Part shown: in pieces, positions 45,104 through 56,085 of the stretch
How the letters are laid out: each line of letters begins with the position of its first letter
Numbering within the stretch: the first letter of the stretch is position 1
DNA from: Hygrophila difformis
Lineage: Eukaryota; Streptophyta; Magnoliopsida; Lamiales; Acanthaceae
Direction: 5' to 3'
NCBI GenBank assembly: GCA_030278955.1
Contig: JAOANR010000014.1
Location: 32,191,453 to 32,255,452 of the forward strand
DNA length: 64,000 bases
Notes under the pieces: generated by a model
The model's input: only the letters and a program-made list of their open reading frames with translations
Database searches by the model: none
Told to the model about the DNA's origin: nothing
Made by a program: the position numbers and the translations under genes

Positions 45104-45744
45104 AATATTTTATTACTATTAAAAAGGTTTGACTATTTCTTCACCTATATAACTGTATACATGAAGTCCTATCAAAGTTACTCAATGCACAGTAACAAAA
45201 CTCCTACCATGTCAAATAAAAAGGAACGGAGAAAGTATAAAATAATTTTAACATTTATTATAGTTATAAAATAATTATATTACTAAATAATAATAATGAT
45301 AATTAATCATTATAATATTATTAATATTCATAATAAAATAATTATATTAATAACTAATATTTTTGCTATTATTAAATTAATAATAATAATTAATAATTTT
45401 AATATTTATATTAATAATTATATTTTTAGGAGTATTAAAACTATAAATACATTATAATAATTATTCTACAAACAATAGTAAAAGAATATTAATAATAATG
45501 ATAATAATAATAATATTAATAATAACAATGTAATATTAATAATACATAAAACTTATTATTATTATTTTGTTATAATAGATTTTATAATATTTGTAGACGG
45601 AAAATTAAAATAATTATATTTCCATAATACTTCATTAATTATAATACAATAAATATTGTCATTTTAAGAGTATTAATTAAAATAATAATAATAAATATGA
45701 TTGGATTAAATTGATTTTATAATAAAAATTAATGAGTAATAATA
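45104..45744. other. AT-rich spacer containing the right direct repeat (about 45358-45507)
   Basis: Almost pure A/T, with (TAA)n-like runs. It contains the right-hand copy of the 150-bp direct repeat that also precedes the array at 42874. No coding sequence. Confidence 0.7.
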
Positions 45745-45965
45745 ATAGGGCATGGTGCGTGGTCTGTGGGTCGTCGTGGTCACCTGACTAAAGACGAACC
45801 CACATTGCCACGTAGGGCCATGGTTCGTCGTCAATGGCACCGGTTCGTCTCCGGCCCACAACTTTAACAACGAACCATGCTTCCTTAATCACCTTTACTA
45901 ATTAATCCCATGGTTCGTGGTTATTAACCCGGTTCGTATACGAACCACACCACGAACCAGGGGTT
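45745..45965. repeat. Segment dense in GGTTCGT/ACGAACC motifs
   Basis: About nine occurrences of GGTTCGT or its complement ACGAACC lie in 220 bp, with CATGGTGCGTGGT at the left and ACCACACCACGAACC at the right. It can fold back on itself and may be a MITE. No target duplication was identified. Confidence 0.5.
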
Positions 45966-47107
45966 TTTATGCCTTTTCGGGTACAAAAGTTGAGGAATTT
46001 TGGCGGCTGGCATAAAAGATTATTGTCAGTACCTGCCATGGCACTGCGTGTTCGGACTCATTCTTTTAATGACTAGAGTATGTCAAGCGAATATCATATT
46101 TGATGATTTGGGAAGTATCTATTTTAGGAATGCTTTATGGCATTATTAAATGTTTTGAATTTACAGTTAATAACTATCCCTATGAATTGATGAAGAGCTT
46201 TTAAGCTATGAAATGTTAAAGATATATTTTCTGAAAACCATTGTGCTCTAAGTTCCGAGTTGGATGCCATATTATTATTTCTTGAGGGTATGTGCACTTG
46301 GTGGATCGTTATATTTGCCACCCCTTCTCGTAGCCAAAACGGCATTGATTTATTTGTGATGTATGAGTCTATACTCCTAGATGTATCCGTATGGGTTATC
46401 TGGAGCTCCGGAGTGTATCTGTATAGGGTCCGCTGCATTCACCTTGCGATGGGTTTTATTCCAATAGGATGCGTTGAATCCCATAGATGATGGGTTAGAT
46501 TCCCATAGATGATGGGTTGAATTCCCATAGAATGGTGTCCTCGTGATCTTTAGATGCCGATGGTAAAAGATGGTAAAAAAAAAAACATATCTTTAAATTT
46601 AAAGTATGTATATGCATTTTAAAGTATTTATTAAATTAAATTTAAATGTATAATGTATATTATTATTCTTATTTTAGAGTGGAGTCAATCTCTTTTTAAA
46701 ACCCATCACTTGATGTGGTGAGGGTTGACTTACTCAGTACCGTTTGTACTGATAAACGTTGTGCGATTTGTTTTACAGATATCAGAAGAAAGCATCAAGC
46801 ATATGCATCGGGATGGGAAAACATTTTATCAAAGACATGTCGCACAGTTAATTATTTATTATTTTATGGATATGTATTTTCCTTACTTTATTTTATTTTA
46901 TTTTCCGCAAGCGCAAAGAAGATTACTTAAACAAACCAACGACAAATGATTTTTATTCTGGGATATATATTTTTAAGTGGATTTTATTTTAAAATTTTGG
47001 TACAACTTAGCCTTGCATCTTTCAAGTGAGCTCGAAATGGTTCGCGTCTTGCTTGGAAGGTGTGGCGGTGACATCCTGGCCTGGGTTACCAAAACCGGGG
47101 TGTTACA
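45966..47107 (-). mobile_element. LTR fragment ending GGGGTGTTACA
   Basis: The right end reads CCGGGGTGTTACA, preceded by GGTGTGGCGGTGACATCCTG, a typical plant Ty3/gypsy LTR terminus (TGTAACACCCCGG on the minus strand). The left boundary is not visible; the LTR is probably a solo or truncated copy. Near 46465-46530 there are three short repeats of a CCCATAGATGATGGGTT phrase. No coding sequence recognised. Confidence 0.5.
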
Positions 47108-47572
47108 AGCGGCGACGGAGGGATGAGACCGGCGCCGGAGTGGCGTTGCTGGAGGGATGAGAGCGGCAATGGAGGGATGAAAGTGGAGGATGAGAACGAC
47201 GCTGAAGACAAATTGCGCAGCGGGAACTTGAAGAGTGAAATTAGGGTTACAGATATACTCTCTCTCCTCCGTATTTGTTTAATTTTATTTTAAAAGGTGA
47301 ATGTCTTATTTGGGCCAATCCATCTGGATTTTATGGGCCACCCTCCCCTCTTTGAATATATTTAAAGAATAATATTTTATTATAATATTATAATATACTG
47401 TTCGGTTAACCGGGGTAAAATTTTGTAAAAACCGAAACCGAACCGAACCGAACAAATACCTATGCTCAGGTATTTGTAACCGAACCGAACACCCCGGTTA
47501 ACCGAAAATTCGATTCGAATTCGATTCGGATCAGTGGTTCAATGATTCGGTTCGGATTTTTTGCCCACCCCT
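47108..47572. mobile_element. Right end of a hAT-type element
   Basis: A GC-rich stretch with GGAGGGATGA repeats and an ATTAGGGTTACA phrase leads to a subterminal block of CCGAACCGAAC/GGTTAACCG repeats. It ends TTGCCCACCCCTA (47560-47572). The same layout forms the right end of the complete copy at 60216-63715. The left end is not present next to it; the LTR fragment adjoins at 47107. Confidence 0.65.
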
Positions 47573-48381
47573 ACCTAATGGGGAAAGAGAAATTATAATA
47601 CTCGATGGGGATACGAGAGTAAATCTCCAATGGGATTGGACCGGTTTTGGAAAATAAAAATACAATCGGGGATGGGGATGAGAATGATGATACTACTCCC
47701 ATCCCGAAACCGATCCATTGTGATTCCTAAATTCAAGCATAATCTAATCAACTTTACCACCGTCCTGTCGCACGATTGTTATACACACCAATAATTTATC
47801 ATTCAATATTTTACATTAAAATATTAATAATATATTAGTAATTGAACAAGCTGGAATCAATTTGAAGGGTTAGCTTTTGTTGGAAACTCGTATTTCAAGT
47901 TTCAACAACAATACAAGTATAATTTTAACATCTAAATAATTATGTAGAAAAATCAGCGTATTAAGAATGACTCAAGAGAAGTCCACAATAGCCAACTAAT
48001 TAAAGTATTGGAGACTAATTCAGATAACTAATAGAAATTAAAATTTTCGAATTTGATTGCTAACAATTTTAGATTGGAAATTCAACTCTTAAATTCTTTA
48101 ATAACCTCTTTAGTAACCAAATTCTATCAATTTTTTATGTTTGTTAAAACATGTGTAGAACAGAAAATTTGATAGACAAGCAACTGCAAATAATTTTATT
48201 ATTTCACAATCACGGCTGTAGGATCTCAAGTGTATGAGTCTTGAGAATGTATTCGTCCCCTTTGTGTGCAAAGGTGCCCTATATTTATAGAAGAAATTGA
48301 TCGGCATTGGGCCGATCCAAGTACGTGAGCATTTCATCTGGGCTTTTTTACGTGGGCCGATTTCATGGGCTGAGCTTGTTC
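47573..48381. other. Unclassified AT-rich spacer
   Basis: No gene recognised. 47590-47710 contains TGGGGATG/CCATCCCG repeats, likely a transposon remnant. Confidence 0.4.
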
Positions 48382-48384
48382 TAA

Positions 48385-48746
48385 GGGGGTGTATTGGATA
48401 GAGAGTCTATGAGATTTTTTTGGAGTTTAAAAGTCTGGGTGTATTCAATTTAGATTTTAAAAAGTCTTTAAAAATCTAGAGGTATTCAATACAGATTTTA
48501 AAAAGTCTTTAAAAATCTAGGTGTATTCAATACAGATTTTAAAAAGTCTTTAAAAATTTTGAGGTATTCAACAGTCTATGGATTTTAATTCTTCATAGAC
48601 TTTAATGGATTTTTTAAAAAATTATAACTATGCAAATCTCTCCAAATTTCTATGGATTTTGTCAAGTCAGTCAAACTCTACATAGAGTCTGCACAAAATC
48701 AACCAACTTTTTAAAATCCATAAAATCTGAAACGAATACACTCCCC
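48385..48746. mobile_element. Harbinger/Tourist-like MITE
   Basis: 362 bp with ends GGGGGTGTATT and AATACACTCCCC, flanked by the 3-bp duplication TAA (48382-48384, 48747-48749), as for PIF/Harbinger elements. The left half contains three to four copies of a ~45-bp unit built on GATTTTAAAAAGTCTTTAAA. Confidence 0.88.
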
Positions 48747-48749
48747 TAA

Positions 48750-49252
48750 GTGTCCATTGGGTCATGTTATATGTGGGTCTTTCATTTAAACTTGTCCACA
48801 TTGGCCCAATATAAATCCATTCGACTTGATGGATTTAAGTAGCCCATTTTAAAAAATAATAACTATTTTAAGCACTTTATTTATTTAAAATGCTCAAAAA
48901 TAATTAAAATAATATTTAAAACACGTGTCATATTTTTATTGGCGAACAAAATTTACGTGTTGAAAATTTTTATTGTAAATCGTGATTTTCAGAAGTATTA
49001 GCATTACATTTTAGCAATCAATCTGAGGATAGCTCTTTAGCATAGAAAGGTAAAAGACAATCAACAAATTAAATAAGAGATTGGTGAAAGAAAAAAAAAA
49101 CCGAATGACAATATAATTGCCTCCCAAATTGACATTTTCTATTGAAAATATATTAAAATTGAAAGAAAAAAAAAAATCACAATTTCTTTATGCCTCAACT
49201 CAAGTTGAATGAAGACTCCGATCCCACGAACAGGAACACGTCGACCCAACAC
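48750..49252. other. Spacer downstream of the secreted-peptide gene
   Basis: AT-rich. It would hold the 3' UTR of the minus-strand peptide gene. Nothing else recognised. Confidence 0.4.
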
Positions 49253-49525
49253 TTACGTTAGCCTGAACAAAAGCCGACGGTGCTTGCCACCAACAAAATG
49301 TTGTTCGGATAATGGGCAAGGGCTACCGCCTTGGCCGGGGATATACGTGCATGAAGATTTCTGGGACGGCATAATTGGCCCTCGTGGCAAAGACTCGAGC
49401 AACAACCCTTGTTCGTTCAACTGTCGTCGCTTCATCTTTAGACTTCTCTCGGACATAACTTGATTCGAGTACACTACTAAAAGAGAGCACACTATGTAGA
49501 AAATGAAAAGGGTGCGAGGAGGCAT
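49253..49525 (-). CDS. Small secreted peptide precursor, 90 aa
   Basis: An uninterrupted single-exon frame on the minus strand starting MPPRTLFIFYIVCSLLVVYS, a good signal peptide of about 24 residues. A basic, variable middle (ERSLKMKRRQ) follows, then a proline/glycine-rich end: SLPRGPIMPSQKSSCTYIPG, QGGSPCPLSEQHFVGG. Signal peptide, variable pro-region and a short conserved P-x-G-P--PS tail with two cysteines are the layout of plant stress and developmental peptide precursors; I recall similar LP-GP-PPSGPS-CT-IPG-GG tails in unnamed plant small secreted proteins but cannot name the family. I chose the ATG at 49525 because the frame upstream lacks another ATG and a TATA-like ACATATAAG lies about 55 bp upstream. 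It would act outside the cell. This is the most intact-looking host gene in the window. Confidence 0.75.
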   Translation of the reverse strand: MPPRTLFIFYIVCSLLVVYSNQVMSERSLKMKRRQLNEQGLLLESLPRGPIMPSQKSSCTYIPGQGGSPCPLSEQHFVGGKHRRLLFRLT

Positions 49526-49573
49526 TGGGAGGATGAGTTTTCCTTTCAATTTTGTGACAATTATAATGTGTGC

Positions 49574-49590
49574 CCTTATATGTATACATC
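49574..49590 (-). promoter_or_regulatory. Possible TATA box of the secreted-peptide gene
   Basis: The minus strand reads GTATACATATAAGGGC about 50-65 bp before the ATG. The position would give a short leader. Confidence 0.45.
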
Positions 49591-50303
49591 ATCTTATGTA
49601 CTATATAGTTAACACAAAGGGGTAAAAGGGCATATGTGGTGTTGGTGATATATTACATTATTTGACTTTGTTTTGTTGGTCATAATCTGTTTATGACGGC
49701 AACCTTGTTTTAGCATGCATGTTTTGATTTTCTATCAGCCATACGATGGGGTTTGAATTCAAAGGAAGAGCTTTGAAATGTTGTCCAAGGCTTAGGCTGC
49801 GTTTGTACTTTGTTGTCAATCTTCTATATTTGGATCTAGTGTGTAAAAAATCAAAATTCAAATGGATAAACACTTAGTCATGTGGTTAAGTCCCCTAACT
49901 TTCAACCTTATGTTGGGGATTCGATTCCCCACTCGGTCATATATTCCCCACTCGAGTTTCAAGTTCGAACAAAAAAAAAATTCAATTATTTTTTTGCAAA
50001 AAAAAAAAAAATCAATTATTGATTGTAGGTTATGAATTAATTGCGTATTCATTTTATTAGTGTTGTTTTCGTTCCAACCCTTTAATCACCTAGGATTGTG
50101 AAATAAGTATGTGAGAAACTATTGCGAAACATTTTGTAAGTGGAATTGTTGAATATCTTTTTTTAACCACAATTGTTGAATTCTACTCCCTCACTTCTCA
50201 CATGCATATATGTATACATATAAAGTTTGATTTCCTTTAATTGGAAAGTCCAAAATTTGGTTTCATTATGATTTTTAAAACGATGAATAAACAACGTACT
50301 AGG
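49591..50303. other. Upstream region of the secreted-peptide gene
   Basis: Contains its presumed promoter, then AT-rich sequence with A and T runs. No other gene recognised. Confidence 0.4.
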
Positions 50304-50305
50304 TA

Positions 50306-50569
50306 CTCCATCCGTCCTATTTAACTTGTTTTGTTTGACTTCTGCACACAATTCAATGCACTTTTTCTATCGTTAATATTTCAAAATATGTACAATTAAA
50401 AATTATACTTCATAAAATATATATTCTAAAACTACATAATCATACGATTCTAACAAGATAAAACTCGACTATTTTTTCCAAAGATATAATTGTAATAAAA
50501 TTGAGTCTCAATCAAATAACTTACAGTTTCAAAAAGTCAAACATGACACGCTATATGAGACAGAAGGAG
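50306..50569. mobile_element. Stowaway-type MITE
   Basis: 264 bp with ends CTCCATCCGTCCTAT and ATGAGACAGAAGGAG (imperfect inverted repeats of the CTCCCTCCGTCC type), flanked by TA on both sides (50304-50305, 50570-50571), as for Tc1/mariner-derived MITEs. Confidence 0.88.
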
Positions 50570-50615
50570 TATTAAATAATACTCCGTACAAAAAACTAGT
50601 AAAATTTATGACTTA

Positions 50616-50836
50616 GGCCTTGTTATCTTCGCCTAAAAAATAAGGTGTTCTGATATGAATTTTACTAGATCTGGTCTGATCAGACCTGATTGGATCTGGT
50701 CTAGTCTGATCTGATCTGATTACAACTATATATATAATGTGATTTGATCTGGTCTGGTATGATCTGATCTGAATGAGTTTGGTCTGAGCTATATGGTCTA
50801 ATATGATCTGGTCTGGTCTGATCTATCTAGTTTGAT
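50616..50836. repeat. Low-complexity GATCTGGTCT repeat region
   Basis: Many irregular repeats of TCTGATCTGGTCTG-like words in about 200 bp. Possibly the subterminal repeats of a MITE beginning GGCCTTGTTATCTTCGCC, but the other end is not clear. Confidence 0.5.
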
Positions 50837-51046
50837 TTTAATAAGAATAAGTAATAAGTCCCGGAAATAAGTTCAGGAGAACAAGCTCTTAAACTCCCCA
50901 TAGGCCATAGTTCTTAAATAGAATACAAAAACCAAATGACTAGCTTGCACTGTTGCAAGTTGATAGTAGTAATAGTTAGGTCGTTAATGAATTCTAATAA
51001 AGAGCGTGCATATCCAATATTTTTCAAACAACCTGCTTATCCAATA

Positions 51047-52934
51047 TTTTTATTTTTCAAGTGATCATGGTTAGATTTGGCTTATTTAGGTTAAATTTAT
51101 CATGTTTTTATGTGTTTTTAATAAGACTTTGGCAAACCTAATGCATTGCAATGTTGTTTCAGGCATTAAAATGAAGAAAGAAGATGCTCGGAGGTCAAAG
51201 GATGCAAAATTCAGAGTTTTCAACACTGGAAAGCTCCAGAATGCTCCACATAGGCATGGTGGCGCCTAAAATCATGCTTGAGCGCCGCATTATGCGCCAC
51301 CTCAACACTTAGGAAAATTTCGGATGGAAAAAAGCTTCAGGATGCGCCGCAATGCCTTGGTGGCGCCGAAATCTGCTCCGGAGCGCCACAAAATGCGCCG
51401 CTGTTAAATTAAAAATTGGGAAATTGTCAGAATGCGCCGCACCTCCTTGGTGGCGCCTAAAACCACCTTGGAGCGCCACTTTTTGCGCCGCAGAGAAAAT
51501 TTGGAAAATGTCAGGATGCGCCAGCTCTCTTTGGTGGCGCCGAAAACCTCTTCCGAGCGCCACTTTTTGCGCCACAGTCGCGGTTGGGCAGTTTTCTAAC
51601 CTCCCGAACTCGGTTTTAAACGCGGTTTTTCGCCATTCTTTTCATTGGAGACTCAAAGCAGACTAATATTCTCGACAGAAAAGTTCTCAAACTTTGGAGA
51701 AGAAGGCCGATAACACCGAACCATGCCGGAGGAAGTGATCAGAGCGTCTTCTCTGACTGTGTTCTTCGCATTCTAGGTGTTGTTTTCCTTTTTCTCGCTT
51801 TGTAATGTTTAGGATTTGCTTTTAAACATAATTTCCTACTGTTTTCATGTTTGTAAACGGATTTCTATGTTATTCGTGTTATAAAGTATTCTAGAACGGG
51901 AGTTCAGAATCACTTTTGAAGTACGAATTTATGTTTTATGGAAGTATAATAAATGTCGATGTTTATCTGTTTAATCTGGATTAATCTGCAATAACTGTTA
52001 GAATTTGAATTAGGATTATGTATTGGATGCCTGCAATTGATCGATGATTATGTTTTGGCAAAAATTCTGAAATCTGCATTTTTAATCTGCTAAATCTGGA
52101 CTGATCGATCATTCTGCATATTTTGTCTACAATAATCTGATAAAAATTCTAATCTGTTCACATTCTAAATTTAGTATTAAAATCCATATTACCATGTTTT
52201 ATCAATATTTTACCATGTTTATTAGATTATTTACACTATTCTGCATAATTAAATGTTAGAATCTAATCTGTTTGATTTCTGCTTTGCTAAATCGGGAGAT
52301 AAAAAGTGGAAATTAGATTTTAGTACCGGTCTTGGGAATAAATCATATTAAAATAGATTTTGGCATGTACACGCTGATTTGGGAAATGAAATGTGTCGTT
52401 TAATCACAATAGGAAAATTTGTATGCTTGGGAAAGACTCAAATTTATGCCTAGACTGATGATTGCAGAATGTTAGATAATTTAATTTGCTTCCATGAAGT
52501 CTGTTTTTACAAATTATGAAAATTAGGAAATTGTTATATTTTTAATCTTTATAAAATTATTAATTCTGCTGAAATTGATCTTTTTAGACATTGGAAAATG
52601 CTAAATCATTATGCAATTTCGCTTTTATATAAAGATGGCATGTTCTAACTCATTACAAGCATATATCTTATTTTTATTTTTATTATTTTAAATTTTTAAC
52701 TTGCTTTATTTTTAAATTTAATGCTATTATTTTAATTTAATCACCATTAGAATTAAACAAACTCTTTTCAAAATATAAAATATATTATTAATGAACTTAA
52801 AATGACTAAGTTTTCTCCAGAATGAAATAATATTCTGAATTCCCTTGGGTTCGACCCGGTATTCACCGGTTTTTATTACTTGATGACAACCATCCGCTTG
52901 TGGTAAAATATGAGTAGTGAAAATCACCCCATCA
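51047..52934 (+). repeat. 5' LTR, lacking its first ~108 bp
   Basis: Matches 57617-59504 with a handful of substitutions. Homology starts at TTTTATTTTTCAAGTGATCA, not at the TGATG terminus. The preceding flank contains the duplicated phrase TATCCAATATTTTT (51011 and 51038). The right end is CACCCCATCA. Confidence 0.88.
51235..51580. repeat. Four ~90-100-bp GC-rich repeats with TGGTGGCGCC inside the LTR
   Basis: Units start near 51235, 51338, 51430 and 51512. Each contains ATGCGCCGC (or variant), TTGGTGGCGCC, a CTTGGAGCGCCAC-like string and TGCGCC. Frames on both strands (88 and 104 aa) are open only because the unit keeps its phase. Repeated at 57805-58150 in the 3' LTR. Confidence 0.8.
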
Positions 52935-52940
52935 AGTTTT

Positions 52941-52958
52941 TGGCGCCGTTGCCGGGGA
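52941..52958 (+). promoter_or_regulatory. tRNA-Asp primer binding site
   Basis: TGGCGCCGTTGCCGGGGA, six bases after the LTR end, identical to the site of the F-box-carrying element. Confidence 0.92.
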
Positions 52959-53046
52959 ATTATTGTGAAAATTATGTTGTTTTAAGTTTATTTGAATATA
53001 TTTATGTTATTTCTACTTTTTAAATATTGTTATAACTTTTTGCTAA

Positions 53047-53217
53047 GAGGAAGATTTGCAAGAGAACAAGTGTGAGGATGGTGGCGAGTTGTATGAAGCA
53101 TATATAATTGAGGATTTCAAGTGGATAGCCTCGATTGAAAAGCCACCTACACTTCATTTAAAGGTATTAGCACCACACTTGAGGTACGTATTTCTCAATA
53201 AATTAGATTACTTTTAA
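53047..53217 (+). pseudogene. 56-codon gag-pol fragment
   Basis: Reads SIEKPPTLHLKVLAPHLRYV then FLNKLD before a stop. This corresponds to CPPELELKILPDHLKYVFLA in the protease-RT linker of the neighbouring Athila-type element. All of gag, protease and the RT, RNase H and integrase domains are missing, which shows the element is a deletion derivative of an Athila-type parent. Confidence 0.75.
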
Positions 53218-55459
53218 TTAAATGCATTACATCAAGTGTTGATATTGGATGCTAGAAAATTTGAGATTAAATTCCACCTCTTGACAACATTACAACTTTA
53301 ATGAGTTTTTTTGAGGGAATGCTGATATATTAGAATGTTAATCAATAATTTTCTTATGATTGCATTATCTTTATTTAAACTGTTGTATAAAGATGTGGAA
53401 TTTGACCTTATAACTCATGAATGACATGATCATGGAAGTGCACCCACCATTTTGAGCTTTAATTTAGAAAATGATGCATTTGTCTTTGAATGCTAATTAG
53501 GAAATGGAATTCACATACTGTCGTTGCATGCTTAGCAATAGTTATTTATGTCTTTTGCTTAATATGTTTGATTTTATTTTATTTTAGTTTATATGCTTTA
53601 TTTTACAAAAAAAATGGTTCTTGTTAAAAAAAATTGGTTCTTGCATGATTTTCATTATATGTAATTTGAAGTGATTCTTATGCAATTGAACTGAGACGAG
53701 ATAAGAATTTAGAGTGATTAATAACTGAAAGACTTTTTGTGGTGATTTAAGTAGAATGGGAGAAAGGCTGAAATAAATTGATAGAGGGATTGATGAAAAT
53801 AAACATAATTTTATAAATATTTCTAGGAGATGATTAGAACTAATTAGGGTAGTTTTACTAAACAGATGAATAGGAATATGGATGCAATATTAGGTTTCAT
53901 TTAAACAAATCACGCACTATATTTTTGCTACAAAGTCTGTATAAATACTGAGTTTTAGATGCCACTCTTCGTAAATGGTTTTCAAAAACTCAGTTAAGCA
54001 CCGAAAGTAGCACAAACAAGGCATTTTGGGTTTCATTCATACTAATAATGCGTAAAAACTTGTTTGAGCACGACATGTAGTATTAAATGGAATCGTTGGG
54101 TTTGTGCCAAACTTGAATTTTTACAAAAGTCCATTCTAATTCATCTCCAATTAGCTCAAATTTAATCATAGATCTTCTAATTGGGCTTAAAAACCTACCC
54201 ATTTAATGTAAACCTTAAAAAAATAATAAACAAATAAATAAAATAAAATAAAAATAAAAGAAAATAATAATAAAATAAAATAGTCATCTCCCTCCTGTTC
54301 TATCTTTCACAGTCCTCTCTCTATTCAATCTCACAACACCAGTCATCATCCTCAATTTCGCTTCCACCACAGTTTCTTTAAAAAAAAATATATATAAAAA
54401 TAAATAAAATAAACATAAAAATAATAATCTGTTTTTGTTAGTCTATATTATCATATTTATGGTTTATGCATGTTTTTATTGCGATTTTATATGTCACGTT
54501 ATGCTTATTTGTTTATGTTTTTAATTTTGTTAATAAAATATGCCCACCATATTTCTAATTTAATAATTAAGTAGTGCATGTTATGTGGTGAAAGTAGAAG
54601 CTGAAATGTACTCGATAATTGAAGCTGAAATTGAGGCTCAAGAACCCTAACTTCTCAAACTTGGGGATTTCTTGTTAAAGTGCTTCAAAGCTTCAATTTG
54701 GGGTAAGAATAGCTATCCTAGTTCAATAATTCGTCCAATTTTGTGATTTGGTATGTGTTATTATTAGTATTTGTGTTGTTAATTAAATTTTGGGTTATGT
54801 AGAATGTGGGATTAAAATTGGTTTAAGTTTATAAATCCTTGTTTAAAATGCACAATATGAGTGTTAGAACATATTTTCAAACCCTATGCTAAAATTTATA
54901 GAGTGTTTGTAAAATTTCAGATTACAGCTCTTTGGAAAATGGTATTACAGTATCTAAAATCTGAAATTTTCTTATAAAAATGGGTTAAAATAACATGTTT
55001 AATCTTTTAAGTTGATCTATGAATATTGTTAACCATGTTGTTTTAATCTACATTTATAAATTTTGGTAACATTAAAGCTTGAAACTTCATGTTTTTATAA
55101 TTCATGAAAGAGAAATATTTTTATTGTAAAAACTCATCCTATGACTTTTTAACTAAAAAGGCAAACTTATGTTATTTAAAACAATAAACTAAAAGTTCTT
55201 GATCATTAATTCGAATCATTAATAAGAAATAGTTTGCTAATTTAGTTAGTTTTAAGCATTAAATCTGAATTTTTTAACAAAAAGGGAGTTTTTATAACTT
55301 AAAAATATGTTCTTTTTAATAATAAGTTTTAAGTTCTAGAAAGTGATTTTCTTGAATTTGTAAGAGACTTAGAACTTATAGCTTGTAAAATAAAATATAT
55401 TGGTCATTTAGTTGTTTAAATCCCACATTCTAGGTTGATATATGTTTGTTTATACAATG
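53218..55459 (+). other. Non-coding interior of the second Athila-type element, first part
   Basis: AT-rich, with no protein-coding signal. The part near 54600-54720 (CCCTAACTTCTCAAACTTGG) resembles a plant gene leader but has no open frame. Confidence 0.45.
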
Positions 55460-55504
55460 CACTTAAGTTAAACTTTTGGTTTAAACTTAAGTGTGAGGAT
55501 GGGG
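55460..55504 (+). promoter_or_regulatory. Hairpin plus TGTGAGGATG cassette, internal copy 1
   Basis: CACTTAAGTTAAAC (55460-55473) pairs with GTTTAAACTTAAGTG (55479-55493, one extra A), overlapping TGTGAGGATG at 55492-55501. Confidence 0.65.
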
Positions 55505-56041
55505 AGCAATGCATATATTTAACAATAACCCGAAGTTTTTGTATAACCAGGTTCCACAAATAATGTATAAGAAATACCTTGCTACTTGGTTGGATGTTTT
55601 TGATGTGGATATTGGTTTGCTCTGCTATGCACTACTTAGGTGTTTTATTTGTATTTAATATGGTGAGTATGTGGTTAAGTTTATATTTATGTTTAAGTTA
55701 TGTTTATGCATGTTTTTAATTCTAATAAAATAGCTCTTACTTGAATCATGTTAAACTGGAATGTTGTGAGCTGTTGATTTGATAACAGGAAAGTAAATAA
55801 CCATGATAATTGATGAAGAAGCGGGATTAATGTTGTTGAAGTGTCGAATCTTTATGATTTTACACAATGCAGGTATTAAAATCAATAAATTATGATGTAT
55901 AGATCATATTAAAGAAAAAGCTGAAAATTTTTATCTATTTAAAAGGTATGATCTAATTCAGTCTAACTTTTTAAATGCATGCTATATTCTTATTTTTGAA
56001 ATTAAAAAGTTTTAATCCTATATTTTAAATCTTTCATTATG

Positions 56042-56085
56042 CACTTAAACTAAACTGGTAGTTCAGTTTAAGTGTGAGGATGGAG
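56042..56085 (+). promoter_or_regulatory. Hairpin plus TGTGAGGATG cassette, internal copy 2
   Basis: CACTTAAACT (56042-56051) pairs with AGTTTAAGTG (56065-56074), overlapping TGTGAGGATG at 56073-56082, followed by GAGGAG. Confidence 0.65.

Noticed and set aside
43010..45105. Two long plus-strand frames (345 and 367 aa) across the eL15 array
   Set aside because: They are antisense shadows kept open by the in-phase 270-bp repeat; the minus strand reads clear eL15 sequence.
51309..51666. 88- and 104-aa frames within the GC-rich LTR repeats (also at 57879-58236)
   Set aside because: Both strands are open over the same repeats; there is no start context or domain, consistent with repeat phase.
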